Part shown: one piece after another, positions 9,058 through 19,203 of the stretch
How positions within the stretch are numbered: the stretch's first letter is position 1
How the letters are laid out: each line of letters begins with the position of its first letter
From: Mycolicibacterium nivoides
GTDB taxonomy: Bacteria; Actinomycetota; Actinomycetes; Mycobacteriales; Mycobacteriaceae
Length of the DNA: 64,000 nt
Assembly: GCF_003855255.1 (NCBI RefSeq)
Contig: NZ_CP034072.1
Coordinates: 4,457,108-4,521,107 of the forward strand
Direction: 5' to 3'
Made by a program: the position numbers and the translations under genes
The notes under the pieces: generated by a model
Seen by the model: the letters and a program-made list of their open reading frames with translations, nothing else
Databases searched by the model: none
Told to the model about the DNA's origin: nothing

Positions 9058-12000
9058 TGCCTTCCGATGAGCCAACCGACCGTGTTGTGGGCATCGCACG
9101 CCTGATCGCCATCATCGCGGGCATCGCGGGTGTGGTGCTGTGCGCGCTGGTGCCGCTGCTGCCCGTCAACCAGACCACTGCGACCATCCTGTGGCCGCAG
9201 GGGACCGACGCGGGAGGAAACGTCACCGCGGTGACGGCCCCGCTGGTGTCGGGCGCCCCGCAGTCGCTCGACGTGTCCATCCCGTGCTCGGCGATCGCGA
9301 CCCTGCCCGCCGAGGGCGGCCTGGTGTTCTCGACGATCCCCTCGGGTGGCATCGACGCCAGCCGCAACGGGCTGTTCGTGCGGGCCAACGCCGAAACCGT
9401 GGTCGTGGCGTTCCGCGACTCGGTGGCCGCCGTCGCCCCCCGTGCGGCGATCAACGCGGGCGGCTGCAGCGCTCTGCACCTGTGGGCGAACGTCGGCGGC
9501 GTCGGCGCAGACTTCGTCGGCATCCCCGGTGCCACCGGCACCGCGGCTGTGGAGAAGAAGCCACAGGTCGCCGGACTGTTCACCGACCTGAAGGTGGCAC
9601 CGCAGCCCGGGTTGAGCGCCCGCGTCGACATCGACACCCGCTTCATCACCTCGCCCACCCCGCTGAAATTGCTGGTGATGGCGCTCGGCGTGCTGTGCGT
9701 GGTGGCCTCGATCATCGCGCTGGCCATGCTCGACCGGCGCGGAGGACACCGCGCGGGCGGGGCGTGGAGACGCTTCGTGAAGGTTCCGGTCGGAACCTGG
9801 ATCGCCGACATCGGCGTCATCGGCGGCCTGCTGCTGTGGCACGTCATCGGCGCCATCTCGTCGGACGACGGCTACAACCTGACCATCGCGCGGGTATCGG
9901 CCGACGCCGGCTACACCGCCAACTACTTCCGCTATTTCGGCGCAACCGAGGCCCCGTTCGACTGGTACCAGTCAGTGCTGTCCCAGTTCGCGGCGATCAG
10001 CACGGCCGGCGTCTGGATGCGGGTCCCGGCCACCCTGGCCGCCATCGGCACGTGGCTGTTGCTCAGCCGCTGGGTGATCCCCCGGCTCGGACGTCGCGTC
10101 GCGCGCAACAGCGTCACCATGTGGACCGCGGGCGCGGTCTTCCTGGCCGCCTGGATGCCGTTCAACAACGGCCTGCGACCCGAGCCGCTGATCGCCTTCG
10201 GCGTGCTCGCGGTGTGGGCACTTGTGGAAAACACGATCGCCACCCGCCGCATCTGGCCCACCTGCCTGGCGATCGTCGTCGCGGCGTTCAGCGTGACCCT
10301 GGCCCCACAGGGAATCATCGCGGTGGCTCCCCTGCTGGTCGGTGCCCGCAGCGTCGTCGGCATCATCCGCCGCCGCCGCATCGCCCTGCCCGCACTGGCC
10401 GCGCTCGCCGGATCGGCCGCACTGGTGTTCGTCGTCGTGTTCCGCGACCAGACCCTGGCCAGCGTCGCCGAATCGGCCCGGATCAAATACACCGTCGGCC
10501 CGACCATCTCCTGGTACCAGGAATTCCTGCGCTACTACTTCCTGACGGTCGAAGACTCTGTAGACAGCTCGCTGACCCGACGGTTCGCGGTGCTGACCAT
10601 GATGCTGTGCCTCTTCGGCATGATCGCGGTGCTGCTGCGCAAGGGACGGGTGCCGGGGCTGGCCAGCGGCCCGGTCTGGCGGCTGATCGGCACCACCGCG
10701 ATCGGCCTGCTGCTGCTGCACTTCACCCCGACCAAATGGGCCGTGCAGTTCGGCGCCTTCGCCGGGCTGGCAGCCGCCCTCGGTGCGGTGACGGCATTCG
10801 CCTTCGCCCTGGTGGGCCTGCACAGCCGACGCAACCTGGCCCTCTACGTCACCGCGCTGCTGTTCGTCCTCGCCTGGGCCACCTCCGGCATCAACGGCTG
10901 GTTCTACGTCGGCAACTACGGCGTGCCGTGGTTCGACCGTCAGCCGGTGATCGCCGGTTATCCGGTGACCACCATGTTCCTGGCCCTGGCGATCATCACC
11001 GCGGTGCTGGCCGGCTGGCTGCACTTCCGGATCGACTACGCCGGGCACACCGAGGTGGCGAACACCCGGCGCAACCGGGCCCTGGCGTCGACGCCGCTGC
11101 TGGTGGTCGCGACCATCATGGTGGTGCTCGAAGTCGGCTCGATGGCCAAGGGCTTCGTCCAGCGCTACCCCGTCTACACCACCGCCAAGGCCAACGTCTC
11201 GGCGCTGACCTCGGGACTGTCGTCCAACAGTTGCGCCATGGCCGACGACGTCCTGGTCGAGGCCGACACCAACGCCGGCATGCTGCAACCGGTCGAAGGC
11301 CAGACCTACGGCGAGTACGGCCCGCTGGGCGGCGAGAACCCGGTCGGATTCACCCCCAACGGAATCAGCGACACCCTCGAACCGCCGAAACCGGTCGTCG
11401 CCAACCCCGGCACGGTGAACTCCGACGGATCGCCCAACAAGCCCAACGTCGGCATCGCCTACGCCGCCGGCACCGGCGGCGGCTACGGACCCGTCGGCGT
11501 CAACGGCTCCCGGGTGTACCTGCCGTTCGGCCTGGATCCCACGCGCACACCCGTGATGGGCAGCTACAAGGAGAACACCGTCGCGGCCAAGGCCACCTCG
11601 GCCTGGTACCAACTGCCGCCCCGCACCGCGGACCGGCCGCTGGTGACGGTCGCCGCCGCGGGCGCCATCTGGTACTACGACGAGGAGCACGAGTTCCACT
11701 ACGGCCAGTCGCTGAAACTGCAGTGGGGCGTGCACCGTCCCGACGGCAGCTTCCAGGCCCTCGACGCCGTGCAACCGATCGACGTGTTCGCCCAATACGC
11801 CTGGCGCAACCTGCGTTTCCCGCTGGCCTGGGCGCCGCCGGAGGCCAACGTGGCCAGGATCGTCGCCGACGATCCGAACCTCTCCGATGACCAGTGGTTC
11901 GGCTTCACCCCGCCGCGGGTGCCGACCCTGCAGACCGCGCAGCAGTTCCTGGGCGCACAGACCCCGGTGCTGATGGATATCGCGACCGCCGCGAATTTCC

Positions 12001-12323
12001 CCTGCCAGCGCCCGTTCTCCGAGCGCCTCGGTGTGGCCGAGCTGCCGGAGTACCGCATCCTTCCCAACGTCAAGCAAGTGGTGGTGTCGTCGAACATGTG
12101 GCAGTCCGCCCAAAAGGGTGGTCCCTTCCTCTTCATCCAGGCGCTGCTGCGCACGTCGACCATTCCGACGTATCTGCGTGACGACTGGTACCGGGACTGG
12201 GGCTCGATCGAGAAATACGACCCGGTGGTGCCGGCCGGGCAGGCGCCCGTCGCCAACATCGATGAGGGAACCCAGCGAGTGTTCGGCTTCAGCCGGCCCG
12301 GACCGATCCGAGCCCTGCCATGA
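9057..12323 (+). CDS. embA: Arabinosyltransferase EmbA
   Basis: This is a 1088-residue GT-C arabinosyltransferase that works with EmbB to form the branched (3,5-linked) arabinan of arabinogalactan. It uses a GTG start ([10 protein letters not shown]) directly behind its own -10. An N-terminal helix, an extracytoplasmic jelly-roll domain, a GT-C core with the Asp pair in [12 protein letters not shown] (Asp270-Asp271), then a periplasmic C-terminal carbohydrate-binding region (about 720 on) are visible. The stop overlaps the embB ATG by 4 bp, so EmbA and EmbB are translationally coupled, matching their complex. A 215-bp spacer separates it from embC. Confidence 0.96.
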   Translation: MPSDEPTDRVVGIARLIAIIAGIAGVVLCALVPLLPVNQTTATILWPQGTDAGGNVTAVTAPLVSGAPQSLDVSIPCSAIATLPAEGGLVFSTIPSGGIDASRNGLFVRANAETVVVAFRDSVAAVAPRAAINAGGCSALHLWANVGGVGADFVGIPGATGTAAVEKKPQVAGLFTDLKVAPQPGLSARVDIDTRFITSPTPLKLLVMALGVLCVVASIIALAMLDRRGGHRAGGAWRRFVKVPVGTWIADIGVIGGLLLWHVIGAISSDDGYNLTIARVSADAGYTANYFRYFGATEAPFDWYQSVLSQFAAISTAGVWMRVPATLAAIGTWLLLSRWVIPRLGRRVARNSVTMWTAGAVFLAAWMPFNNGLRPEPLIAFGVLAVWALVENTIATRRIWPTCLAIVVAAFSVTLAPQGIIAVAPLLVGARSVVGIIRRRRIALPALAALAGSAALVFVVVFRDQTLASVAESARIKYTVGPTISWYQEFLRYYFLTVEDSVDSSLTRRFAVLTMMLCLFGMIAVLLRKGRVPGLASGPVWRLIGTTAIGLLLLHFTPTKWAVQFGAFAGLAAALGAVTAFAFALVGLHSRRNLALYVTALLFVLAWATSGINGWFYVGNYGVPWFDRQPVIAGYPVTTMFLALAIITAVLAGWLHFRIDYAGHTEVANTRRNRALASTPLLVVATIMVVLEVGSMAKGFVQRYPVYTTAKANVSALTSGLSSNSCAMADDVLVEADTNAGMLQPVEGQTYGEYGPLGGENPVGFTPNGISDTLEPPKPVVANPGTVNSDGSPNKPNVGIAYAAGTGGGYGPVGVNGSRVYLPFGLDPTRTPVMGSYKENTVAAKATSAWYQLPPRTADRPLVTVAAAGAIWYYDEEHEFHYGQSLKLQWGVHRPDGSFQALDAVQPIDVFAQYAWRNLRFPLAWAPPEANVARIVADDPNLSDDQWFGFTPPRVPTLQTAQQFLGAQTPVLMDIATAANFPCQRPFSERLGVAELPEYRILPNVKQVVVSSNMWQSAQKGGPFLFIQALLRTSTIPTYLRDDWYRDWGSIEKYDPVVPAGQAPVANIDEGTQRVFGFSRPGPIRALP

Positions 12324-15300
12324 CCGTGACCGTGCGTGAACACAGCGCCGAGAAGAACGTTCAGGTGACCCGCTGGGTCGCGATGATCGCCGGCCTGATC
12401 GGTTTCCTGTGCGCGGTGGCCACGCCGCTGCTGCCGGTGGTGCAGACCACCGCCACGCTGAACTGGCCTCAGGCCGGGCAGATGAACAGCGTCACCGCAC
12501 CGCTGATCACCCAGACGCCTGTCACGATGTCGGTGACGGTGCCCTGTGAGGTGATCCGGTCGATGCCGCCCGAGGGCGGCCTGGTGCTGGGCACCGCACC
12601 CAAGGAGGGCAGGCAGGCCGCGCTCAACGCGCTGTTCGTCAATGTCAACAGCAAGCGCGTCGACATCACCGACCGCAACGTGGTGATCGCGAGCGTGACG
12701 CGGGACAAGGTCGCCGGAGCCGGCGGTGCGCCCGGATGTTCCAGCATCGAGATCACGTCGTCGGACGCGGGTACCTTCGCCACGTTCGTCGGGCTCACCG
12801 GCACCGACGGCAAGGAGCTGCGCACCGGCTTCGCCGACCCGAACCTGCGGCCGCAGATCGTCGGTGTCTTCACCGAACTGAGCGGACCTGCCCCGCAAGG
12901 GCTTTCCCTCTCGGCCACCATCGACACCCGGTTCACCTCCAAGCCCACCCCACTCAAGCTGGTGGCCATCCTGCTCGGCATCGCGGCCACGGTGGTCGCG
13001 GTGCTGGCGCTCTGGCGGCTCGACCGGCTCGACGGACGGCGGATGCACCACCTGATCCCGACCCGCTGGCGCACGTTCAGCGCTGTCGATGTGGTGGTGG
13101 TCGGCGGGTTCCTGACCTGGCATGTGATCGGGGCGAACTCGTCGGACGACGGCTACATCCTGCAGATGGCACGCGTGGCCGACCACGCCGGCTACATGTC
13201 GAACTACTTCCGCTGGTTCGGCAGCCCCGAGGATCCGTTCGGCTGGTTCTACAACCTGCTGGCCCTGATGACACATGTCAGCGACGCCAGCATCTGGATG
13301 CGACTGCCCGACCTGATCTGTGCACTGGTGTGCTGGCTGCTGCTGTCGCGTGAGGTGCTGCCCCGCCTCGGGCCCGCGGTGATCGCCTCCAAACCCGCGC
13401 TGTGGGCTGCGGGCCTGGTTCTGATGGCGGCCTGGATGCCGTTCAACAACGGTCTGCGCCCCGAGGGCCAGATCGCCACCGGCGCACTGATCACCTACGT
13501 GCTGATCGAACGGGCCATCATCTCCGGACGGCTCACCCCCGCCGCCATGGCGATCATCTCCGCGGCCTTCACCCTCGGCATCCAGCCGACCGGCCTGATC
13601 GCCGTCGCCGCGCTGCTCGCCGGCGGTCGTCCGCTGCTGCGCATCCTGGTGCGCCGTGGCCGCACGCTCGGCGTGTGGCCGCTGGTGCTGCCGCTGCTGG
13701 CCGCGGGCACAGTGATCCTGACCGTGGTGTTCGCCGACCAGACGTTGGCAACGGTGCTGGAAGCGACCAGGATTCGCACCGCGATCGGCCCGAGCCAGGA
13801 GTGGTACACCGAGAACCTGCGCTACTACTACCTGATCCTGCCGACCGTCGACGGCTCGCTGTCGCGCCGGTTCGGCTTCATCATCACCGCGCTGAGCCTG
13901 TTCGCCTCGCTGTTCATCATGTTGCGGCGCAAGCGGATTCCCGGGGTGGCCCGCGGGCCGGTATGGCGGCTGATGGGCATCATCTTCGCCACCATGTTCT
14001 GCCTGATGTTCACCCCCACCAAGTGGGTGCACCACTTCGGCCTGTTCGCCGCGGTGGGTGCGGCGATGGCAGCGGTGGTCACGGTGCTGGCGTCGCCGGT
14101 CGTGCTGCGTTCGGCACGCAACCGGATGGCGTTCACGTCTGCCGTGTTGTTCGTCCTCGCGCTGTGCTTCGCCACCACCAACGGTTGGTGGTACGTGTCC
14201 AGCTACGGCGTGCCGTTCAACAACGACAAGCCCGCCATCGGTGGAATCACCCTGAGCGCCATCTTCTTCGCGCTGTTCGCCATCACCGCCCTGTGGGCGT
14301 ACTGGCTGCACCTGCGGCCCTCGGCCGAGGGCCGGCTGGCACGGGCACTGACCGCCGCACCGGTGCCGATCGCGGCCGGGTTCATGGTGGTGGTGTTCGT
14401 CGGTTCGATGCTCTACGGGGTCGTGCGCCAGGACGGCACCTACTCCAACGCGTCGTCGAACCTGCGCGCCTTCGCCGGCGGCTGTGGCCTGGCCGACGAT
14501 GTGCTCGTCGAACCCGACACCAACGACGGGTTCCTGACCCCGGCGCCGGGCGACTACGGGCCGCTGGGACCGCTGGGCGGTACCGCACCGACCGGGTTCA
14601 CCCCGAACGGGGTGCCGGACCACATTGTCGCCGAGGCGATCCGGATCACCGTGCCGATGCCGGGCATCGACGCCGACTGGAACGCGGAAGCCAAGCTGGA
14701 CACCCCCGGCATCAACGGATCGACGGTGCCGCTGCCCTACGGGCTGGACCCGGCCCGGGTTCCGCTGGCCGGCAGCTACGTCGAAGGCCCGGCACAGCAG
14801 GAGAGCAAGCTGGCCTCGGCCTGGTACCAGCTGCCCGCCCCAGACGCCGCCCATCCGCTGGTGGTCGTCACCGCGGCCGGAACCATCACCGGCAACAGCA
14901 TTTTCAACGGCCGCACCGAAGGCCAGACGGTCCAGCTCGAATACGGACGGCCCGGGCCCGACGGCGCAGCGGTGCCGGCGGGACGGGTTACGCCCTACGA
15001 TCTCGGACCGATCCCGTCATGGCGCAACCTGCGGTTCGACCGCAGCGAGATTCCGGCCGACGCAACGTTCGTCCGGGTCATCGCCGAGGACAAGTCGCTG
15101 AGCCTCGGCGACTGGATCGCGGTCACGCCGCCCCGTGTGCCCGAGGTCAAGACCGTGCAGGAGTACATCGGCTCGCAGCAGCCGGTGCTGATGGACTGGG
15201 CCGTGGGCCTGGCCTTCCCCTGCCAGCAGCCGATGCTGCACGCCAACGGTGTCACCGAGGTGCCGAAGTTCCGGATCACCCCGGACTACAACGCCAAGAT

Positions 15301-15532
15301 GAAGGACACCGACACCTGGGAGGACGGGATCAACGGCGGCCTGCTGGGCATCAGCGACCTGCTGCTGCGCCAGCACGTGATGGCCACCTACCTGAACAAG
15401 GACTGGGGCCGCGACTGGGGTTCGCTGCGCAAGTTCGACACCATCGTCGACGCGGTTCCCGCCACGATCGAGCTTGGGACAGCGACACATTCCGGGCTCT
15501 ACAAGCCGGGCCGGATCCGCATCAAGCCGTAG
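12320..15532 (+). CDS. embB: Arabinosyltransferase EmbB
   Basis: This is a 1070-residue GT-C arabinosyltransferase, partner of EmbA and the main ethambutol target. The ATG lies in the ATGA overlap with the embA stop. The catalytic pair Asp276-Asp277 is followed by GYILQM; Met283 aligns with M. tuberculosis Met306, the common ethambutol-resistance site. The region keeps Ile-Leu before it (ILQM) rather than a substituted form, so no intrinsic resistance change is obvious at this motif. N-terminal extracytoplasmic domain, multi-helix core and C-terminal carbohydrate-binding domain are arranged as in EmbC. A strong hairpin terminator follows. Confidence 0.96.
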   Translation: MTVTVREHSAEKNVQVTRWVAMIAGLIGFLCAVATPLLPVVQTTATLNWPQAGQMNSVTAPLITQTPVTMSVTVPCEVIRSMPPEGGLVLGTAPKEGRQAALNALFVNVNSKRVDITDRNVVIASVTRDKVAGAGGAPGCSSIEITSSDAGTFATFVGLTGTDGKELRTGFADPNLRPQIVGVFTELSGPAPQGLSLSATIDTRFTSKPTPLKLVAILLGIAATVVAVLALWRLDRLDGRRMHHLIPTRWRTFSAVDVVVVGGFLTWHVIGANSSDDGYILQMARVADHAGYMSNYFRWFGSPEDPFGWFYNLLALMTHVSDASIWMRLPDLICALVCWLLLSREVLPRLGPAVIASKPALWAAGLVLMAAWMPFNNGLRPEGQIATGALITYVLIERAIISGRLTPAAMAIISAAFTLGIQPTGLIAVAALLAGGRPLLRILVRRGRTLGVWPLVLPLLAAGTVILTVVFADQTLATVLEATRIRTAIGPSQEWYTENLRYYYLILPTVDGSLSRRFGFIITALSLFASLFIMLRRKRIPGVARGPVWRLMGIIFATMFCLMFTPTKWVHHFGLFAAVGAAMAAVVTVLASPVVLRSARNRMAFTSAVLFVLALCFATTNGWWYVSSYGVPFNNDKPAIGGITLSAIFFALFAITALWAYWLHLRPSAEGRLARALTAAPVPIAAGFMVVVFVGSMLYGVVRQDGTYSNASSNLRAFAGGCGLADDVLVEPDTNDGFLTPAPGDYGPLGPLGGTAPTGFTPNGVPDHIVAEAIRITVPMPGIDADWNAEAKLDTPGINGSTVPLPYGLDPARVPLAGSYVEGPAQQESKLASAWYQLPAPDAAHPLVVVTAAGTITGNSIFNGRTEGQTVQLEYGRPGPDGAAVPAGRVTPYDLGPIPSWRNLRFDRSEIPADATFVRVIAEDKSLSLGDWIAVTPPRVPEVKTVQEYIGSQQPVLMDWAVGLAFPCQQPMLHANGVTEVPKFRITPDYNAKMKDTDTWEDGINGGLLGISDLLLRQHVMATYLNKDWGRDWGSLRKFDTIVDAVPATIELGTATHSGLYKPGRIRIKP

Positions 15533-15542
15533 TCGTTCCGCA

Positions 15543-15574
15543 CCGCGAGCGTGCGCACACGCGCACGCTCGCGG
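15543..15574. terminator. Strong hairpin terminator after embB
   Basis: A perfect 14-bp stem (15543-15556 with 15561-15574) closes a 4-nt ACAC loop between the convergent embB and SRPBCC genes. There is no T-tract, so it is best read as a bidirectional mycobacterial-type hairpin terminator that ends the emb operon. Confidence 0.75.
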
Positions 15575-15576
15575 CG

Positions 15577-16023
15577 TCAGGAGCGCCGCTCAGCGGTGGC
15601 TACAAGCTTGCGTGACAGCGTCCCGAGCACCGCGCGAAGGACGAGCCAGTAGGCCAATCCGACTACCCGCCAACGGGTCTGGTACCCGCCCCGCCAGGTC
15701 ACCTGCGTCCCGCCTGTAGCCTCGGTGAACGTCACCTCGGCCTGATAGTCGCGGATCGGACCATCGGTGAGCATGGTGTATCCGTGCCGGTGGTCCGGTT
15801 CGTGGATCGTGGTCATCTCGCGGGTCGGCTTCTTCCGCGTGCCCACAGCCCGGATCGCCCCGACCCCGCCGTCTCCGGCCGGGCCGCGGGATTCCCATGT
15901 CGAGTAGGGAATCAGTGGCGAGGCCCACTCGGACCAGCGGGATCCGTCGGACACGATGGCGAACAGGGTCCGCGGCGACGCTGTGGTGTGGCGGCGGACG
16001 ACGCATTCATAGTGACGGTACAC
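15577..16023 (-). CDS. SRPBCC (START-like) family protein
   Basis: This is a 148-residue protein with GTG start at 16021-16023. The pattern of an N-terminal strand (ECVVRRHTTASPRTLFAIVSD), Trp-Glu/Trp segment and late beta strands (EVTFTEATGGTQVTWRGGY) fits the SRPBCC polyketide-cyclase/START hydrophobic-pocket fold. A -10 TAAAGT (16032-16037, minus strand) lies 8 nt before the GTG. It is divergent from a TetR gene with a shared palindrome, so it is probably that regulator's target and may bind the same small hydrophobic ligand. The ligand is unknown. Confidence 0.75.
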   Translation of the reverse strand: MYRHYECVVRRHTTASPRTLFAIVSDGSRWSEWASPLIPYSTWESRGPAGDGGVGAIRAVGTRKKPTREMTTIHEPDHRHGYTMLTDGPIRDYQAEVTFTEATGGTQVTWRGGYQTRWRVVGLAYWLVLRAVLGTLSRKLVATAERRS

Positions 16024-16063
16024 GGATCGCGACTTTAACAGAACAGTGTTCTATTATCTGGAA
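16024..16063. promoter_or_regulatory. Divergent leaderless promoters sharing one palindromic operator
   Basis: The perfect palindrome AGAACAGTGTTCT (16040-16052) lies between two -10 boxes. TAAAGT on the minus strand (16032-16037) is 8 nt before the SRPBCC GTG. TATTAT on the plus strand (16052-16057) is 6 nt before the TetR ATG. A repressor bound at the palindrome would cover both promoters, consistent with TetR autoregulation and control of the SRPBCC gene. Confidence 0.65.
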
Positions 16064-16696
16064 ATGCCGGAATCCGCCCCACCTTTCACCCGCGCACGCA
16101 GCGAGGCGCAGCGCCAGGACCGGTTGTCCGGGCTGGTGACAGCGACACGGGAGTGCCTGGCGCAGACGCGCGCGGCGACGCTGACGCTGGGCGAGGTGGC
16201 CGCCGCTGCCGGCCTGGCGAAGTCGGGCATCCTGCGGTACGTCGGCTCCCGCGAAGCGCTACTGCTGCGGGTGATGTACGACGAGCACCTGCGTTGGATC
16301 GATGCACTGGCGGTCGAACTCCGCACCGTCGCTCCGGCGGCGGCACTGGCCCACACGCTGGCCGCGCGACCGGTGCTGTGCGATCTCATCGCGGCCTCTC
16401 CGGTGCTCATCAGCCGGCTCGGCCCGGACGATCTCCGCGTCCTGGCGGCCCAGGCGCAGGATTCCCAGCAGCGGCTCGGCGCCGCGCTGCAGCCGTCGCT
16501 GCCGTTGTCCGATGATCGGCTCCGCTCACTGACGGCAGCCGTCCACGCATTCACCGGGACCGCGTGGGCGTGGGCCACCCCGGGATCGGCAGGGCACAAC
16601 ACGATGGTCACCGATTTCGAATCCACCGTGGCCGGGCTGCTCGCGATCTTCATCGCGGGCCTGACGCAGCGCGGGGCGGCTCACGGCTTGACGTAG
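16064..16696 (+). CDS. TetR/AcrR-family transcriptional regulator
   Basis: This is a 210-residue protein. The ATG at 16064 (MPESAPPFTR) is preferred because a -10 sits 6 nt upstream; the alternative GTG at 16046 lies inside the operator palindrome. An N-terminal HTH (TLGEVAAAAGLAKSGILRYVGSR, about 34-58) and a TetR C-terminal helical domain are visible. It is divergent from the SRPBCC gene and converges on the RDD gene, with 16 bp of 3' overlap. It probably represses itself and the SRPBCC gene. The ligand is unknown. Confidence 0.85.
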   Translation: MPESAPPFTRARSEAQRQDRLSGLVTATRECLAQTRAATLTLGEVAAAAGLAKSGILRYVGSREALLLRVMYDEHLRWIDALAVELRTVAPAAALAHTLAARPVLCDLIAASPVLISRLGPDDLRVLAAQAQDSQQRLGAALQPSLPLSDDRLRSLTAAVHAFTGTAWAWATPGSAGHNTMVTDFESTVAGLLAIFIAGLTQRGAAHGLT

Positions 16697-17127
16697 ACCA
16701 CCCTGCTGCTGAACACGATGTCCTGCAACGACCTTCGTCTGGCATCGACGGCCACCCAGAGCAGGCCCACCGGAAACAGGACATAGGCGACCGCGCGCAA
16801 GAGCGCGACCACCGGAGACAGCCGGTCGGCGCGGACGGCCGTCACGCGCAAGCCCATCGTCACCGCCCCGGCCGTGCACCCCGACACCGTCCAGCACCCG
16901 GTCAGATACAGCACCGCGACGCCGAACATCACCGCCGTCGAGAACACCACGCTCAGCGTGGGAAGGCTGAATGCGGTGGGGTTGAACATCAGTCGGGTCA
17001 GCACCAGCCCCAGGTACAGGGCACCGAGCACGACGCCGACGACCACGAGGTCGATCACCGCCGCGATGCCCCGACTGACGATGCCCGCGGCGCGCGCCTG
17101 CTCGTCGGCCGAACCAACCGAGGTCAA
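16681..17127 (-). CDS. RDD-family membrane protein
   Basis: This is a 148-residue protein with about three hydrophobic helices (25-46, 60-80, 108-128) and the family's Arg/Asp pattern (SRGIAAVIDLVVVG near the N-terminus, then LRAVAYVLFPVGLLWVAVDARRRSLQDI). The apparent start is TTG at 17125-17127, overlapping the stop of the upstream 163-residue gene as TTGA. No better start is seen. The 3' end overlaps the convergent tetR. RDD proteins are poorly characterised, some being ion transporters. The function here is not known. Confidence 0.75.
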   Translation of the reverse strand: MTSVGSADEQARAAGIVSRGIAAVIDLVVVGVVLGALYLGLVLTRLMFNPTAFSLPTLSVVFSTAVMFGVAVLYLTGCWTVSGCTAGAVTMGLRVTAVRADRLSPVVALLRAVAYVLFPVGLLWVAVDARRRSLQDIVFSSRVVYVKP

Positions 17128-17615
17128 CTCAGGTCCCGCTCACGGCCGAGCAGCCGATCGACGAACCCGGAAACCACGTCGTCCGCACGCTCACTCTGCG
17201 TGCGCACATCGCTCATCACCTCGGTGGTCACCGATTCGGTGGACTGCCGAATGATGGCAGGCAGATCGATTCCGTCGACCACCTCGTTGGCCAACCCGAT
17301 CAGATCGACCCGTTCACGCACCAGCTCGTTGAGGTCGAGCTCGTCGAGCACCCGGTCCACGATCTGCACGGCAATCGTGCTGACCGCCGATTTGACCGGT
17401 TCGACGCCTGCGGCGATGACCTGCTCCCCGCGGGCCGCCAGGTCCGTTCTCGCCCGCCGCAACCAGCCGCCGACAACCGGCAGTCCCTCGACACCCCGGT
17501 AGGCCGATACCGCACCACCGACGACGGTGGCCGCCGCACCGGCGGCAACCGTCACCGCAGGATGATCCGCCAGGCCGGGCACGGATGGAATGGTAGCCGC
17601 GACCAGGACCCACAC
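17124..17615 (-). CDS. Conserved hypothetical protein, helical
   Basis: This is a 163-residue protein with GTG start. The N-terminal third has a weak hydrophobic stretch (AVTVAAGAAATVVGGAVSAY). The rest is amphipathic with repeated Val/Asp/Leu heptad-like character (IVDRVLDELDLNELVRERVDL) and an acidic/basic tail. No family is recognised. The stop overlaps the RDD start, so the two are co-translated and the protein may act with the RDD membrane protein. A palindrome (17619-17637) lies just before the start. Confidence 0.65.
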   Translation of the reverse strand: MWVLVAATIPSVPGLADHPAVTVAAGAAATVVGGAVSAYRGVEGLPVVGGWLRRARTDLAARGEQVIAAGVEPVKSAVSTIAVQIVDRVLDELDLNELVRERVDLIGLANEVVDGIDLPAIIRQSTESVTTEVMSDVRTQSERADDVVSGFVDRLLGRERDLS

Positions 17616-17618
17616 ACA

Positions 17619-17637
17619 TCAGCGGGAATCCCGCTAA
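17619..17637. promoter_or_regulatory. Palindrome before the RDD operon
   Basis: TCAGCGGGAATCCCGCTAA contains a perfect 15-bp inverted repeat (AGCGGGA, A, TCCCGCT; 17621-17635), and the outer two bases pair with one mismatch. It lies 4 bp upstream of the 163-residue gene start, so a bound protein or RNA hairpin would affect expression. No regulator gene lies beside it. The rest of the 157-bp spacer up to 17772 shows nothing else I can name. Confidence 0.4.
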
Positions 17638-17772
17638 CACCGGTGGCCTGTGGACAACTTGTGGATGGTTTTCCACGGGCCCGATATCACCGCTGTTCAT
17701 ACCGCATGTATTTGAATTACACGCTTGTGAGTAGGAATGTGTGTCGATGGCCTGTCGCAAACTTCACCCGAC

Positions 17773-19203
17773 TCACCGCTTCAGGGCGGCGAGTGCGACC
17801 GCGGCGGCGTTGGCGCCGCACATGCCGTGCGCTCCGGGCCCCGGTGGAGTGGCCGCCGAACACAGGTACATGCCGGGAACACCAATTCGGTAGGGCTGCA
17901 GCGTAGTCCGTGGGCCGAACACCAATTGCCGAATGTCCTTGGCACCCGTACAGATGTCACCGCCGACATAGTTCGCGTTGTACACCGACATCTCGGTCGT
18001 CGAGCGCACCGCCATCCCCACGATCCGGTCGCGGAAACCGGGAGCGAACCGCTCGAACTGACCGATGATCGCCTCCGTGGCATCCCCGGTGTAGCCATGT
18101 GGCACATGGGCATACGAGTACACCGGATTGATGTTGCCGACCGAACGCCCCGGATCGGCCACATACTGCTGCCCGACGAGCACGAACGGCCGCCGCGGCA
18201 TCCGGCCGGCCTGGATCTCCCGCTCGGTCGTGGCGATCTCGCCCAAGCCTCCGCCCAGATGCACCGTCCCGGCGCCGCCGACCGCGGGATTCTTCCACGG
18301 CACGGGACCGTCCAGCGCGAAGTCGACCTTGAATGCCCCTGGACCGTAACGGAATCTACCCAGGCCACGGGACACCCGCCTGGGCAACCGGTCCCCGAGA
18401 ATGTCGACGACCGCCGTGGGTGCGAGATCGAACATCGTCACGTCGGCCGGCGGGAGCTGCGCCGCGGTGGTAACCCGAACACCGGTTTCCACCTTGACGT
18501 CCAACTCCGCGAGCACCGACGCCAGTGCATCGGTGATGGCCTGCGAACCGCCCTGCGCCACCGCCCAACCGTGCCGGTGCCCCGCCGTGATGATGCCGAG
18601 GCCGATGGCCGATGTCAGCGGATGATGCAAGGGCCGGAAGGTATGTGCCGCAACACCGCCGAACAATGCCCGGGCGCGTTCGGTACGGAACAGCCGGGCG
18701 AACGCCGAAGCCGGCAGCACCGTCGGCACGCCGAACCGGGCCAACGCCACCGGATGCTTCGGCACCCGCAGCAGCGGCCCCATGATGTCTTGCGACAGGG
18801 TGTCGAACTTCGCCGACGGCCCGCCGAAGGCCCTCCGCCACCGACCGCCGTCCGCGCCGAGCGCCGCTGCGGTGTCGTCGACGCTGCGGTACAGCAGGCC
18901 GGCAGCACCGTCGTCGAGCGGATGCGCACAATCGACCTCAGGCCATTTCCACTGCAGTCCATGGCGTTCCAGCCCGAGACCGTTCAGGAAGGCCGAGCCG
19001 ACCGCCATCGGATGGATGGCCGAGCAGTGGTCGACAACGAGGCCGTCGGGGAAACCGTCCACGAGGCTCCGGCTCGACGAGCGCACCCCGCCGCCGATCG
19101 CGTCGTCGGCCTCCAGCACGGTGACGTCCAGACCGGCCGATGCCAGCGTGATGGCGGCCGCGAGCCCGTTGGGCCCGGCGCCGACCACCACCGCGGTACT
19201 CAC
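17773..19203 (-). CDS. Phytoene desaturase-like FAD-dependent oxidoreductase
   Basis: This is a 476-residue flavoprotein. The GTG at 19201-19203 (VSTAVVVGAGPNG) is used because it places the Rossmann loop VVGAGPNG at the N-terminus and overlaps the upstream stop as GTGA; an ORF extension before it is out of character. Residues 5-40 bind FAD (GAGPNGLAAAITL, then the Glu of VLEADDAIGGGVR). The C-terminal motif of this family is present (YLCSAATPPGPGAHGMCG). It belongs to the CrtI/carotenoid-oxidoreductase and NAD(P)/FAD amine-oxidase-like group. It is the last gene in an operon with a DUF3556 membrane protein and an acyl-CoA ligase. Substrate unknown; a lipid is likely. Confidence 0.8.
   Translation of the reverse strand: MSTAVVVGAGPNGLAAAITLASAGLDVTVLEADDAIGGGVRSSSRSLVDGFPDGLVVDHCSAIHPMAVGSAFLNGLGLERHGLQWKWPEVDCAHPLDDGAAGLLYRSVDDTAAALGADGGRWRRAFGGPSAKFDTLSQDIMGPLLRVPKHPVALARFGVPTVLPASAFARLFRTERARALFGGVAAHTFRPLHHPLTSAIGLGIITAGHRHGWAVAQGGSQAITDALASVLAELDVKVETGVRVTTAAQLPPADVTMFDLAPTAVVDILGDRLPRRVSRGLGRFRYGPGAFKVDFALDGPVPWKNPAVGGAGTVHLGGGLGEIATTEREIQAGRMPRRPFVLVGQQYVADPGRSVGNINPVYSYAHVPHGYTGDATEAIIGQFERFAPGFRDRIVGMAVRSTTEMSVYNANYVGGDICTGAKDIRQLVFGPRTTLQPYRIGVPGMYLCSAATPPGPGAHGMCGANAAAVALAALKR

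Noticed and set aside
9140..11890. 916-residue frame-shifted plus-strand ORF in embA
   Set aside because: Arg/His-rich out-of-frame translation of embA.
11699..14854. 1051-residue ORF antisense to embA/embB
   Set aside because: It is a shadow of emb coding sequence with no motif or ribosome site.
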